Assembly (NCBI RefSeq): GCF_001540865.1
Contig: NC_033621.1
Location: 20,930,344-20,994,343 of the forward strand
Reading direction: 5' to 3'
DNA: 64,000 nt
From: Ananas comosus
Lineage: Eukaryota > Streptophyta > Magnoliopsida > Poales > Bromeliaceae
Part shown: positions 46,633-59,370 of the stretch, one piece after another
Layout: each line of letters opens with the position of its first letter
How positions within the stretch are numbered: the first letter of the stretch is position 1
Position numbers and translations under genes: made by a program
The notes under the pieces: model-generated
Told to the model about the DNA's origin: nothing
The model's input: only the letters and a program-made list of their open reading frames with translations
The model's database searches: none

Positions 46633-49600
46633 TCAAAAGCTGCGGCGCGGTCTCTCCTCAGCAATGTTCACTCTCAGAGCTCGCCCATCCAAAGTCTGGA
46701 AATACCATATCAACGGGAAAATAGAAAGGAGAGAGCATGTCAGCAAAGAAAATGGATCTGAATAAAAGGGTGATGATGATGATGATGATAAGAGCATGTA
46801 TCAGAATTCGACTGGTACTTAGGTCCTCTGTATAGCTTAAATGTGCCTAGAATACTTCTCATTACAGGCGTGATTGGTTACACCAACATCTTGTTCAGCA
46901 TGCCTGCCATCTCATTTATTTGACTCAAGGGATTTACTCAAGGGCCGTGCAATAACTGGCGATGGGGAGTGTGGAAAGATATCGACAATGGCATAATTTA
47001 TAAATCGTCCAAGTATTTTGGCCGGATACATGATAAATCTCCTCACAAGCAAAGCAGACTAAGCTAGAAGTCCAAATTGTTCTGATTTCAAATCGCTATT
47101 ACTAGGCTGTAAATTACAAAAACGAACATCCCTTGCTGCACAAGTTATTGCCTGATAACTTGTCCCACCATCCAAGTAAGCCGTTCATATTTTCCTTCAT
47201 ACATCATTAGCTTGGCCAGAACGAGTCATAGAACATCAAGCAGTTAGAGTAAGCGTGACACATTAGCGATAACCCTAAAATGAGATTTCCACATAAAAGC
47301 ACGCATGAAATATAAAATTAGCTGGTGATAAGAAGAGGATTAACCTGTCCATCAAGTGCAGCAATTGCATCATCCAATTCATTTTTTGTTGCCATAGTGA
47401 CAAAACCAAATCCACGAGAGCGTCCGGTTTCTCGGTCATATACAACCCTCGCGTCTACCACCTTGCCATGCTCGCTGAACACTTGCTCCAAGCGCGTGTC
47501 ATCCACTTGCCATGGCAGATTGCCAACATAGATCCTAAATGAAGTTACAGACTCTCGAGGAGTTCTTTCTACGCGCGCACCTCTAGGAGCTGCCTTATTA
47601 ACGGTCAAAAGTCGGCCATTCATTTCCTGTTCAAGACGCGCAAAAAAGATTAAGTGACTATTTGCGACTTTTACTAAAGAAAAAGACGCTTTCTTTGTTT
47701 TGACGAGCTTCTGTTGAATGCACACAATGAGTCATATAACTTAAGATAGTAACACCACCTCAACCCAACTTAACAAAGGCTAAAGTTTGGGTTGACTTTA
47801 TAAATATGAACTCTCAAACGAAATTTCAGATTAGTCAATAAAGCCTTTTGTTGATAGACATCAGCCCATTGTAGATAAGCGCATCCAGGTCCATGCCAGG
47901 ATAAATGAACGAAGAAAGTTAACACTGAAAACATATATACTTACACTGACACACAAATAACCTAGATATATAGATAGTGTAGTTGCTTCAGGTACAAAAA
48001 ATCTGGATGCATGTCTACATGGATATTTATGCGATTTTTATTAAACTACAGCTCAATTACAACAATATTGACCAATTACAACAATATTGACCATGAATAA
48101 AAGGAATCTGTTTTCTAACAAGTACTTTTTCCTGATCTTTTGCATGCTATGAAATTGGGGTATCTGGCAGTTGGTGGAAGACTCAAGCATAAAAACCTTT
48201 CGCTGGTAATTAACTTCTTGCAAAGCTACATTGAAATAAATTACAACATTTTTTTATTATCTTTATAACTGGGTGTTAGGCACTGTACTCATTTCCCGCA
48301 ACTGGAACTCACATCCATAACCTTTCCTTTAAGTGTGGGGAGCACCTACTGCTAGGCCTAAGCCCCAGTGGCTAATTATTAGCATAATAGAGAATGGCTT
48401 TCACAAGGTTATGAGATCAATTCACAATCACACTAAAACAACTTTTAATATCTTGTAAACAGATGGAAAAGGCACAAGAAGAAACTTGAAGAAATGCGTA
48501 GACAAACTTACCTATTTTGGAAAAGGAATGGTCACAGATATATTACCAACAAGTGAATACTAAGGGGGAAAAAGTATCGCTATCAAGTTTGATCTCTGCA
48601 TTCTTGAGGACACCCCTTTACACATCACTAAAAAAATTTCTAATAAGAGTTATCACAAGCAATTGTAAAAGGTTAGGAAATGGAGCACAGACATATTGTA
48701 CCATACGCCACCCAAATCCATCTTTATAGAAACACTACAGATGATTAAGATGGATTCTGCCTAATCTACCTTTCCATTCTTAAGTAAACAAGAACTGCGC
48801 ACTCCTGATGCTAACCATAACCATTGTTAGTGCACATTAGTCACAGTCCATCCTTAAGAACTTAAAAATCTGAAATTTTAGTGGTTGCCGTCATAAGATG
48901 ATTAAGATGGACCGCCTTCTGTAAAGCGAGACGACAAATTAACAAATTGCGGAATTACCTAAAATACCGAATTCCGGCTAACCACAACAAACTTTATGAA
49001 CTTACAATGAGAAAAAAAAAAAAATTGTTACAAGTTACAACAAAAAACAAAGGTAGAGACACAAAACTAAGTGACAGTGATAGACATTGCTGATTAAACA
49101 ACACATGTAGATCTTCTTGCCCATGAAAGCCATCTATGGCCTTCCTGGACGCATGAATACTTTTCTCAGTGTATCTCTTTGGTTCGCCGAAGGGGTAGTG
49201 AGGTACGTGGTAGTTGATTAACAAGGAGTATGGCAAGATGTCTACAATAGCATAGTACATCTTATATACTACCTCAAAATCCTTCTTCTTGAAATCTGAC
49301 AAATCAACTTGTAGCCGAACTACACTATCCAAAAAATTCAGAATTATTAAGATTCAACAGAACTCTCATACTGAACAATTTATCACATGATAATTTGTTC
49401 CGCCATCCAAACAGACCTAAATGAACTCCCATAAAAACATGGTATGATTCATCATTCACGCAGCAAAAAGGGCACCAAAAGGAATCACGCAAAACCACTA
49501 CTTCTGTTCAAATTAGACATTTTCAGATTATAACTAATTAGAGAGGATGGGCTGATTTAGTTTCTAATCATAAGCAAACCAACATGATAAGCTAAAAATG

Positions 49601-50468
49601 GGAGTGGAACGCTTACATAGCGATTAAACATCCCCACAGCTCTCTCTGCTTCTTCAACAGTGCTCATAGTGACAAACCCAAAGCCGCGACTCTGATCAGT
49701 CTCTCTATTGTAGATGACCTACATATCACCAAAGGATTGAAAACAGAAAGATAACAAATAAATATCAATCAAACAACAAAAAGATTCTTAATCTCTCCTA
49801 ATTCCTTGCAATTTTCAACTAGACCACAGGAAAAGCAAAAGCCTGAAAATATGAAATTCATGACAGGGCAAAGTACAAGAAGTTATTACACATGAGAGAC
49901 GGGATGGGAAATAGCAATATACCTCAGCGACCTCGACGACGCCGGCCTTATCGAACAGCTGGGCGAGGTTCTCGCTGTCCATATCGTACGGGAGGTTGCC
50001 GACGAAGAGCTTGGCCTCCTCCGGCGGCTCCGGATAAGACTCCTCCCCACCTCCCTCCTCCTCCGCAACCCCATACTCCGCCGCCGCCGCCGCCACCGCG
50101 ACAGCGCCCGCGGCGGGCTCCGCCCCCTCCTCGTCTCCCTCCTCCTCCCACTCCGACAAGCCCGCGGATTCGGAGCCCTCGAGCTCCAGCTCGTTGTCCT
50201 CCTCCTCCTCCTCCTGTTGGGCCCAGTCCGAGGTTTGGGCCACGAGGGGGAGCAAAGGAAGGCGCTTTTTGAGGGAAAGGGAAGGGGGGAGCGGGGGCGA
50301 GGAGAATGAGAGGCGGGGGGGCCTTAGAATGGTGGGTTTGGAGAAGAAGAGACGGAGAAAAGAGAGGGAGGAGGAGGAGGATTTGGTGGGTGAGGAGGAG
50401 GAGGAAGAGGAGGAGAGCTCGGCCATGGATAAGGGGTTGGTGATGGAGAGTAAAGCCGAGGACGACAT
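46633..50468 (-). CDS. CP31: Chloroplast RNA-binding protein with two RRMs, CP31 type
   Basis: Four exons, 50468-49923, 49718-49617, 47626-47345 and 46695-46633, give 330 aa, close to the family's usual length. Residues 1 to about 77 form a Ser-rich chloroplast transit peptide (many Ser, then [13 protein letters not shown]). Residues 86-150 are the acidic domain ([17 protein letters not shown] and on). RRM1 starts with RNP2 KLFVGNLP at 153-160 and has RNP1 RGFGFVTM at 193-200. RRM2 has RIYVGNLP at 247-254 and RGFGFVTM at 287-294. The linker contains [14 protein letters not shown], and the protein ends [11 protein letters not shown]. Family members bind, stabilise and help edit many chloroplast mRNAs. 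Intron 2 is about 2 kb. The upstream region is cut by the N at 50734. Confidence 0.96.
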
Positions 50469-50536
50469 GGTTGGGGAGAGAGAGGGAGAGGGTAAGGGGG
50501 AGAGGGGAAGAGGAGGAGGAGGCGGAGGGGATAAGG

Positions 50537-50589
<53 letters not shown>

Positions 50590-50733
50590 GGGAATGGAGA
50601 AGGAGATGCAGCTTGAATGGGTCTTACAATTACTTGACTACTTTGGCTAGTGAAGGACAGAGAGAGGGGGCGGTAGGGGAAGTTGCTTGTTTTTATAGAC
50701 GATTCAAAACATATTTTCCAGAAGAAAAATGCT
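50469..50733 (-). promoter_or_regulatory. 5' leader/promoter-proximal region of the CP31-type gene
   Basis: Sequence upstream of the start codon. A (GA)n tract at about 50541-50582 is a CT-rich leader in the transcript sense, typical of plant chloroplast-protein mRNAs. Only about 265 bases of native upstream DNA remain before the N at 50734, so the promoter may be incomplete in this assembly. Confidence 0.45.
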
Positions 50734-50734
50734 N

Positions 50735-50825
50735 ATTCGGAAGCTCTATCATCGAAAACAACTTATGAGTACGAGGGCGATCGTACTTATAATAGTATAG
50801 TAGCCGGACCCTATATATATATATA
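50735..50825. repeat. MITE right-end fragment
   Basis: From ATTCGGAAGCTCTATCATCG through AATAGTATAGTAGCCGGACC this is nearly identical to the right arm of the MITE ending at 15494. It starts immediately after the N at 50734 and is followed by a short TA/CA microsatellite. Confidence 0.8.
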
Positions 50826-52311
50826 TACACACACTTAAGTACAGTTTATTTATTAGAGTAAAAATTTAATCTTATTATCGAAAATTTTGAAAGATGACTT
50901 AAAATTATTTTTGAAAATTTAAATTCATGGTTTTCTTTTATGAATCTTCTCCATGTCTTATTGGATGACGAAATTAAATTTTCTAGCTTTAGAAACTATT
51001 TAGTTACATATGTAGTTCTAATTACATATTGGAATTATACATAGGGACTCAATTGTTATAAGTAAAATTATGCACAAATGGAGGGATATTTTAGCTGCAG
51101 CCGTCGAAGAGAGAATTTTAAATAAGAGATAAATATAGCTATCTAATTATGTTTTAAACAAAAGAAGATTATTTCTTCTACATGAAGAGTAATCTCAATA
51201 TTCCATATACAAATGGATAAAATTGTCCACCAAATAAATTATTTATAGGCTAACATATTTCTACTAAATTCAACCAAACAAAATACATATAGTTACAAGT
51301 ATTATATTTCTAATTATGTGTATTTCCAATTATACCAAATGTACAATTACATCCAATGAAACATCTCCTTACTAAATTTGATTTAGAAGCAAATTGCAAA
51401 TTCATCAATCGAAAGGCCATCCAAATTTCGATTCCTTTTTCCACTTCAATCCATGTCTCCCCTACGTGTAAAATAATATTATCTGTACGCCCCTCCGTAT
51501 ACAAAATAAGTAATTTCTCAGAAAATGTTACAAGTTTACCTCAAAATTCCTAGTTTACTAAAGCTTGCTACAGGCCTACTGATGCAACAATAAAATAAAA
51601 AACTTAGCAACGAATTTTTCTTGTTGCTTCTTTGTTTCTCTCAATATAACACGCACTGCGCGAAGGCAAGGAACACGTAACAAGCAAGACAATAATAACA
51701 AAAATAAAAACAAAAAAATCATCTGTCACACATTCAATCATATAACTTTTTATATTAAAAAGATATAAAAAAAGACAATCCCACCAAACGAGGACTTAAG
51801 AGCTCCTACAATGGCAGAAAACTACAATAAGCTTCCAAATTTTAGAAACAAAAGCTCCAATAATGACTCAGTTTCTGCTAGGATTTAGATGATAAATCTT
51901 AATTGCCACTTCCTAAAACAGGAAAAAAAAAATTTCCAGCAGGGTCAAACATGCCTCCAAGACTCCTTACTAGAAACCGAAGAAGAAATTGCTTTTGATT
52001 TGACAACATTTACATCGATCTCATGAATGAACACCGTCTCATCTATATCAACCACAATCAAACAACAACTTAAAAGTAAAAACATTGTCAGAACGAATTA
52101 AATCAGAAGAAAAGAAGAAAAGAAGAAACCTCTAGCTTTACTATTTGAAGAAGCCCTAATAAGAGATTTTATGTACAAAAGGTGTACAATACTCAGTCAA
52201 TCATCTTGACCTCAAACCGGATTGATTTTAGATAAACTACCTGTAATTGATTAATGACATCTTGATCTTATGTTGCGTGAAGCACAACCAAGATCGCCAC
52301 CAGTTACCGCC
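50826..52311. other. Intergenic DNA and 3' flank of the RGLG gene
   Basis: AT-rich; no gene or clear transposon seen. About the last 300-500 bases before 52311 are likely the RGLG 3' UTR. Confidence 0.4.
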
Positions 52312-55300
52312 TCAGTATAGCTTTATTCTTGTTTGGATCTGGCTACGACAGATGGGGCATGACTCGAGGCTTCCCCCACACTCACAGCAAGTCTGAGAAG
52401 AGGAGATTTGATCAGAAGAAGACATCAAGAACAAGAAACAGCTGACAGCTGCTCAGAACGAAGTGCTTCCACAATGCGCTAAGCAAATTTATTAAAAAGC
52501 CAAACCACGCGTAAAGGATAGTAACTTTACACAATACTTCAGGTGGAGAAAAAAAAAGGAACTTAAAAGAGGAACGGTTATAGAAGGTTGAAATGCTTCA
52601 CCTGATGCCCACAACCAAAAGCCATGTCCTTCGGGTTCACGAGGCAAATAGGGCACACCTGCCAATGGTAATAAACCATTAGTTAGTCCGAGATATACAC
52701 TACCAATGCTGAGTAGTCATCTTACAACTACAAAATGCTAGTTATCAAAATTCATAATAAAATGGATAACACTAAGAATCAAGATCATATTTATGCTCCT
52801 TCAGACTATGTACCCGATCATCCCATGAAGTAGCAGGTGCGGAAGGAGCTGTAGTTGTATTCTCGTATATGGGATATAGCGATGTATTCGGAGGGAAACT
52901 AGTCGGTTTAGAAGTTTCGGTACCAAAGGAGTATGCACCATAACTTCCACTGGGTGGTGGGAGAGGAACCCTCCCTCGTGACTTTGAAGTACGACGACTG
53001 CGTCAAATTAAAGGAAAGAAATCAATATATATGTGAGCATCAGAAAAGACAAAGGTTACATCTGCCAACATTAGAAATGAAACATATACTGGAGTGGTTA
53101 GAAACCATACCCTAAGATCCCCAATTGTAATGTCGCTTTATATTGCAAAGGTATTTCCATTAGAGCTGCAAGAGCAAACACAGCCTCTTTTCTTGATTGC
53201 GGAATGTTTTTAGACATTATCTCCGTAAAATTCACAAACTGGGCAAATTTTCAATTTTGAAAAAGAACCGTACATAACAAAGTCAGCAGTTGGAGGGGAG
53301 AAAAAAGAAAACGGAAATCACTTCTATATTCGTTTCCTACCTGGAAATTATCGAAGGATCGTGTTGGAATGTTGTCATCAAACTCCTTCATCGTGTCCCA
53401 GGGGCCATCCCCAACTCCAACCAAAATGATGGACAGAGGGAATTCACTGCAACATATATGCATGATAAGAAATTTCCAATATATTCATAATTACTAGATT
53501 AAAACTGACCCAGATCCTGTATAACACTAATTGCCATGTATCCAATGATTGTGTCAGAGAAGACACATATGCATATTAAACACTTCTACATTGAAAATGA
53601 AAAATTTCAAGTTACACTTGAATGTGTGTGGTTCTGTGTATTATTTAAAAAAGTACCAATTTGAAAAAAAATACCTGGCTTTCACAATAGCATCAACAGT
53701 CTGTTGCTCTTGGGGACTCAACTGTCCAGTTTCAGTATCTACGCTCCTAGTAACCTGCAGCCACCGTATCATGCAGAACTTTTCATTAACTTGGTTTCTG
53801 ATTTAGAAAATTAAGAAGCAGTGGTTTAAAAACTAGATATATATTTAAGGTAATAAACAAATGCAAAAATACAAAAACAAAGAGAGTCTTGAATAAAGAC
53901 TAATCAAAAGACATCCTGATCATGAATAAAAACAGTGCACATAAAGATGGTCTCAGAATCACATTTTTATGACCTCCTTTTTAACTTAATTTCATGCCTT
54001 GCTTTTTCCAAACTATTTGATATATTCATCATACTATTCGAATGGTCAGCAATTTGGGATCAATATTGTATTGTATTCACATCCCCACACATGGATACGC
54101 ACTTTCATTTGCACGTTCAGGAAGCATATTGCATATAGTGTTTATTACTGCCATACAATGTCTCAGAAAGGCAGGGACGATGAGGATATGCATATTTATT
54201 TGCATAGCAATGTAAAAATATGCATGTATATATATTAAATAAGGAAAAATGTATAACAACCCCCAGAACGTTAGCTCTTTCGTAAATAGGTGCCTGAACT
54301 TTCAATTTTGGCAATTTGACCCTGTAATCTTTATCAAATAGTTCAATAGACCCCTATCTTCAATTAAAATTATTAATTACTTAATCATTTTGGTCATATG
54401 TATTGCATATAGACATATAGTTTTATTAAGCTTAGAAAGACAAAAATTTTATATTTTGTATAATTAATAAGTTCACTTGAGGAGAGAGGCCTTTTGAACT
54501 ATTTGATAAATGATTAGGGAATGTGATAACCAAATTGAAAGGTTAGGCACCTATTCACAAAAGGGCTAAAGTTCAGAGCCTCTCTATACATTTTACCCTA
54601 TTAATATTCTTCTAATTAAGATGGAAGCTGGGATTTAAATTAAAAAAAAAAGGAAACAAAAACTAGAAGGGGTGACCTTTTCTAAATCAACTTTGTACAT
54701 ACCTGGCCATCAGCAATTATCAATAAAACATGGTACTGTCCTCCACTCTTTTCCACAATAGTCATGGCCATTTCTATAATTGGAGCAAAGGAAGTAGGGC
54801 CTAGGAAGAAAAAGAAAATCGTCAATAGAAATCTAATACTCAAACACCAAGATCTAAAGCAAGAAAAGAATTCATAAGGATTGAAAGATACCAGCTAATC
54901 TAACATGTGGGACGAGCTCTCTGTATCGAGCCAGAGCCTCAGCAAACCCATTGCATGGGTTCCCATCTGGGTAGAAACTAAAGACATCCTGATCATGCGT
55001 TGATGCTGCCAATCATAAAAGTTGTTGCAATTCAAGCAAACCCCAAATTAATTATAGCATTTTTTTGTTAGTAGCACACAGCAAAGAATATTTACCATCT
55101 CCAAATCCAAAGCACGGGATCAAGTTATCGTCGTCAAAATTGGACAATGTTCGTCCGATTATTGAGATTGCTTGTTCATAGGGATTTGGCACATCACCAA
55201 TATGATGTAAACTACGCCCTCCAAATGAATATTTACCTAATAGACAAACCACATCAGACATGCACGCAATCGGAAATTTCACTTCTCATGAAGTAATACT

Positions 55301-55895
55301 AACCAGTCCACTCATTGCTTTTTGTGAAATCAATGCCAACTATAAGGTTCGACGACTCTAGTCCAGCTTGTGCAAGTGCCTGAGTAACCTGCCAAAATTC
55401 ACAAACATCATAACCTAGAGAAATGAGATATTTATTATATAAATTCTGACTGACCATGTTTCGCATGACACGATAGCTTTTGATAGTGATATAAAGTATG
55501 AGAAACCATTGAATATAGAACAAGTTGAAGATAAGGAACCACCTCACTCCTTCAAATTAACTTAGGACAAAATTTTCTAACTAGCCATCTAAACAAAAAC
55601 TATAAGACGTATTAGAAAGAGGAAGGCTCAGGAAGAGTATAGTGTACTGAGCAATCTTTTTGAGAGATGTTCTAAAATGCACAACTGTTATGTGCTCAGA
55701 TGTGTATGCAGTCCTCAATTACAATTCATTGGCCTAAGCACATCCCCTGTGTAATCAAGCTTTCATAGAGGGATAATTGGAGAACTAATATGCGACCAAG
55801 CACAACATAAAGAAGCCCGTGAAACATCTTTATACAAGAATGATGTTCTTTTCAAGACTACAGATTGTTAAAGAGGGGGGTGTGTGTGTGTGTGC

Positions 55896-55948
<53 letters not shown>

Positions 55949-57750
55949 GAAACAAGGGGCTATAAACTCATAGCAAGGAAAGTCTGTCAAATTTTCCATT
56001 GAAATTACATAATTCTCATATCTTTTGCCATATGAATATGGAACAATTAGATGGCTCCCAAAAGTAAGTCCTATCATATTGAAACTCTGTCAACCTTTGG
56101 AAGGTACTTAATGCTTCGACCTCTCAACTTCTAAAACTCTTAAAGCTTTTAGAGTGAGATGAATTACTAACTAATCTAACCAGTAATCGTGCAAAATCAA
56201 CTAACAAGTAAATCATTGAATTAGTCCTCGACAACTGTACCTCCACTTTTCTTCTCAAAAGCCCTATTCTACCTTAAAATCTCATCTTCTTCAGGATCAA
56301 TCTCTTCCTGAGGTTCAATTCCTACTGAGGTTTTTCCGTCAGCGGATCAAACATAGCTACTCCTTCGATAGACCTCAAAATGATCTAAACATTCTCAAAC
56401 ATAATCTATTGTAACCTAATAATCTGTAGAACTAGCTTAAACTACCAATGAGTCATAAATACTTTCTTTTCCTCGAAGAAAAAAAAAATGCACGGAGGCC
56501 CTCCAAACTCTAGTAGTTTTGCAAAACAAGCACCAAAACTTTTAATTTTGGCAATTAAACCCCTTAAAATTTATTAAATAGTTTAATAGACATTGCAAAT
56601 AATTTTTTATTATTTCAAAACACCAAAAAAAGAAAATCTTTCTCTTCCTTTAATGATAGCGAAGCATCAGGATTGAATAATAAAGTGAATAATATACCCT
56701 CAATTCATAGTGTTTTTTTTTTTGTGTTAGAATAAAAGAAATAAATTTCTTTTCATTTTAAAGCTTTACAAGATTATATATGATACAAGCAAGTGACCAA
56801 AACCAAAAAGGCTGTGTAATTAGTAACTTATTAATTCCAAAAGCTCGAGCTGCCAACAATTCTCTCCCACAAGCACTTGCGCATATATTTGCATTATGCG
56901 GGAATTGAACTCTTGATCTCTAACTTTGATACCTTTTGTAGGACTGTTGCTGCTAATCATTAATTCTAAAAACTCGAACTATTAGAAAGATATAACTAAT
57001 TCACTTAAAGCGTACAAACAAAGCATCCACGGGTCTTGATTGTGACTCAATCAACCAAGCCTTCTGCCACTTCGAATATAACTAGGTTCAAATCTGACCA
57101 CCCGCCTCTTCAAACGTGACTCGGCCTAAGCAGGCCTCCCGCCACAAGGCATAATGATAATTGAGAAAAGTAAATGTTTAAGCAACTATTTGCAAAAGCG
57201 CTATAGCTCTATACATTTATCCCTTTCTCGAAAGTCCCTTTTCAACCTTAATTCTCATCTTCTTCAGACTCAATTCTCCCTCTCCCATCTCTTTCTTGAT
57301 CCCCAATTTAGCTGATCAACCATCTCTATTCCGAGAGCATGCGAAACTCCAACCTCTTCTAACCTAAATAATAATCCTACGATCTACCTTATACCACTAC
57401 CATTATACCACACCAATAATCACCCGAAAATTTCAGAAAAAAGAAAAAGAACATTGAAAGCGGAGCGGGACGCTGCGCACCTGTTCGACGGTGTGGTATT
57501 CGTCGCTGATCCTCGAAAACCTCCGATCCAGCGCCCTCCGCCGATACGCCGTGGTCGTCGCTGTCGTCGTCGTCGTCGTCGTCGTCGTCTCCGCCGGCGG
57601 CCGCGGCGGCGGGGCCGCGTATTCGTACTGCGGCGGCGCGTAGTCGTACGTCGTCGTCGGCGGCGGCGGCGGGGCGTAGTCGTACGTCGTCGCCGGCGCG
57701 TAGCCGTACGACGTCGTCGTCGTGGTGGGCGGCGGCGGAGCGAAGTCGTA

Positions 57751-57783
<33 letters not shown>

Positions 57784-57852
57784 GGGGGAGGCGGCGTTGA
57801 AGCTCTGCTCATCCCAATACCGACTCCGCTCCTTGGAGGGGGTCACACCCAT
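52312..57852 (-). CDS. RGLG: RGLG-type E3 ubiquitin ligase (copine/vWA + RING)
   Basis: Eleven exons: 57852-57481, 55388-55304, 55236-55096, 55005-54892, 54800-54703, 53754-53675, 53446-53341, 53238-53111, 52997-52814, 52658-52602 and 52392-52312. They give 481 aa. MGVTPSKE at the start fits N-myristoylation at Gly2, as known for RGLG proteins, implying plasma-membrane location. Residues 22-100 are a Pro/Thr/Tyr low-complexity region. The copine-like vWA domain (about 125-375) has a MIDAS-type DFTKS (D144, T146, S148), GRTLSNFDDDNLIPCFGFGD, IIADGQVTRS and ILVGVGDGPWD. A linker precedes a C-terminal RING with C438, C441, C452, H454, C457 or C458, C460, C467 and C470, ending TRIKLY. The family ubiquitinates regulators of hormone and drought responses, making K63-linked chains in some cases. 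All splice sites are GT-AG. Confidence 0.96.
54240..54602. mobile_element. Palindromic MITE in intron 5 of the RGLG gene
   Basis: The left arm has AAAAATGTATAACAACCCCC, TAGGTGCCTGAACTTTCAATTT and TTATCAAATAGTTCAATAGA. The right arm has the inverse (TTTGAACTATTTGATAAATG, AAATTGAAAGGTTAGGCACCTA, TATACATTTTACCC). It is about 360 bases and non-coding. A related, interrupted copy appears to span 56480-57225 in intron 1. Confidence 0.65.
55871..55948. repeat. Compound microsatellite in RGLG intron 1
   Basis: A G run followed by (TG)n and then (AG)n with a single interruption. Simple sequence repeat; no other content. Confidence 0.9.
56480..57225 (-). mobile_element. Nested repeats in RGLG intron 1 (MITE arms around a TRIM-like insert)
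   Basis: 56480-56600 (AGGCCCTCCAAACTC and a TTTTGGCAATTAAACCCC stretch) and 57165-57225 (TTTGCAAAAGCGCTATAGCTC, CATTTATCCC) look like the two arms of one MITE. Between them 56820-57150 matches the TRIM/LTR-like family at 33940-34250, including a diverged primer-binding-site-like segment (ACTTTGATACCTTTTG, 56922-56937) and AATTCTAAAAACTCGAACTAT. The nesting is an inference from order and similarity. Confidence 0.5.
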
Positions 57853-58239
57853 CGGATTATGACAACAATAAACAAATTAAGAAACCCTAAAAAAGAAAAA
57901 GAAGGAATGGAGAGGGAAGGAGGAGGAGTTATAGGGATCGAAACGGAATGGGAGGACGGAAAAGTTTGGGGGATTTTGATTTTCTGAAGGCGGTTGCTGA
58001 TCTATTATCAGTCTTCTCTACGCTTCAGCTTTCGTGCTGCGTTTGCGCTCTCCTCTCTACCGTCCGAAAGTTATTGCGTGCGCCCCGTGTATTAGTGTAT
58101 ATCATACACCGCATTCAATTATATGATAGAATATGCTAGTAAACAGATAAGACCAGCAGAATCGGAAAGATACCAACAGCCACTACAGATCATGGTGGTT
58201 GTTAGCTAGTGGGACTGCTATTTATGATATCATGGAATA
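57853..58239. promoter_or_regulatory. Upstream region of the RGLG gene
   Basis: The 5' leader and promoter should lie here on the minus strand. The segment 57880-57965 is GA-rich (CT-rich in the transcript). No specific element can be fixed. The left end of the 58240 MITE is less than 400 bases from the start codon. Confidence 0.35.
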
Positions 58240-59024
58240 GGGGTTTTTTTGCATTTAGCCCCCTAGTAAATTTTTATTTTAAGAATAGCCCTATCAAAAT
58301 TTAATTTGCAAAAATGGCCCTGCACCTACCACGCAGGCGCCACGTCAGCGCCACGCGGGCTGGGCATGGGCGAGTGTATTAAGTTAAACACGGTGAACCA
58401 TTCACCGTGTTCAAACACGGTGAATGGTTCACCGTGTTTAGTACGTATTTTTTCGGAGTTAGGGATGTTAATGGGGTATGGATATCCAAAATATTATTCG
58501 AACCTAAACCCAAATAAATTATATATATACATAATTTATTTTTATTTATTTATACAATATATAAAATATCTAATAATTTTTATTTCTTAGATCTTCATCA
58601 ATCCAATGGTATAGATTTTTAAAATTATTAGATATTTTATACCGTTGGATTGGATGAAGATCTAAGAAATAAAAATTATTGGATATTTTATATATTGTAT
58701 AAATATGTAAAAATAAATTATGTATATAAAATAATTTATTCGGGTTTAGGTTCGAATAATATTTTGAATATCCATACCCCATTAACATCCCTAACTCCCT
58801 ATTCCTCTACAAAAAATACGTACTAAACACGGTGAATCATTCACCGTGTCTAAACACGGTGAATGATTCACCGTGTTTAACTTAACTACCGCCCCCAGCC
58901 CCGCCAGCGTGGCGCTGACGTGGCGCTTGCGTGGCAGGAGTAGGGCCATTTTTGCAAATTAAATTTTGATAGGGCTACTTTTAAAATAAAAATTCTTCAG
59001 GGGGCTAAATGCAAAAAAAGCCCC
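58240..59024. mobile_element. Palindromic MITE (785 bp) with hairpin motifs and 8-9 bp TSD
   Basis: The ends are GGGGTTTTTTTGCATTTAGCCCCC and ...GGGGGCTAAATGCAAAAAAAGCCCC. They are flanked by CATGGAATA on the left (58231-58239) and ATGGAATA on the right (59025-59032), an 8-bp duplication, or 9 if the terminal C is shared. Each arm contains ACACGGTGAAYSATTCACCGTGT hairpin units and GCGCCACGTCAGCGCCACG. The centre is a long AT-rich inverted repeat around 58500-58770. It is non-coding. Confidence 0.85.
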
Positions 59025-59030
59025 ATGGAA

Positions 59031-59150
59031 TATTTATTCCTACTTATCCCTATTCCTAATGATTTAAAATAAATAAATTTTAAAACCATGATATTTATTC
59101 CTACTTATCCCTATTCCTAATGATTTAAAATAAATAAATTTTAAAAAAGT
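59031..59150. repeat. Direct tandem duplication (~58-60 bp unit)
   Basis: TATTTATTCCTACTTATCCC with the following ~35 bases (ATTCCTAATGATTTAAAATAAAT...) occurs twice in a row, from about 59031 and 59090. The 58240-59024 MITE inserted at the start of the first copy. Confidence 0.8.
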
Positions 59151-59154
59151 GCTG

Positions 59155-59370
59155 ATCGATGGCGCTAATCATTAATTCTAAAAACTCGAACCGTCAGAAA
59201 TACATAATCAATCCACTTAAAGCGTATAGATACAGTATCCATGGGTCTCGACTGTTACTCGACCCAACCAGTCTCGCGTCACTTCGAAAATGACTCAGCC
59301 CACCATGACATTCTGCAAGTTCGAACGTGACTCAATCCAACGTAGCCTCTTGCCATAAGATAGGATACTG
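59155..59370 (-). mobile_element. LTR-like remnant of the TRIM family
   Basis: It shares GCTAATCATTAATTCTAAAA, an AACTCGAACYRTYAGAAA stretch, CCACTTAAAGCGTA and a (T/C)GACTCGGCC-like end with 56930-57150, and more distantly 34085-34250. No internal region is visible, so it may be a solo LTR. Confidence 0.5.

Noticed and set aside
57454..57987. 177-codon Arg-rich plus-strand frame
   Set aside because: It is antisense to RGLG exon 1, a consequence of the trinucleotide-rich coding sequence.
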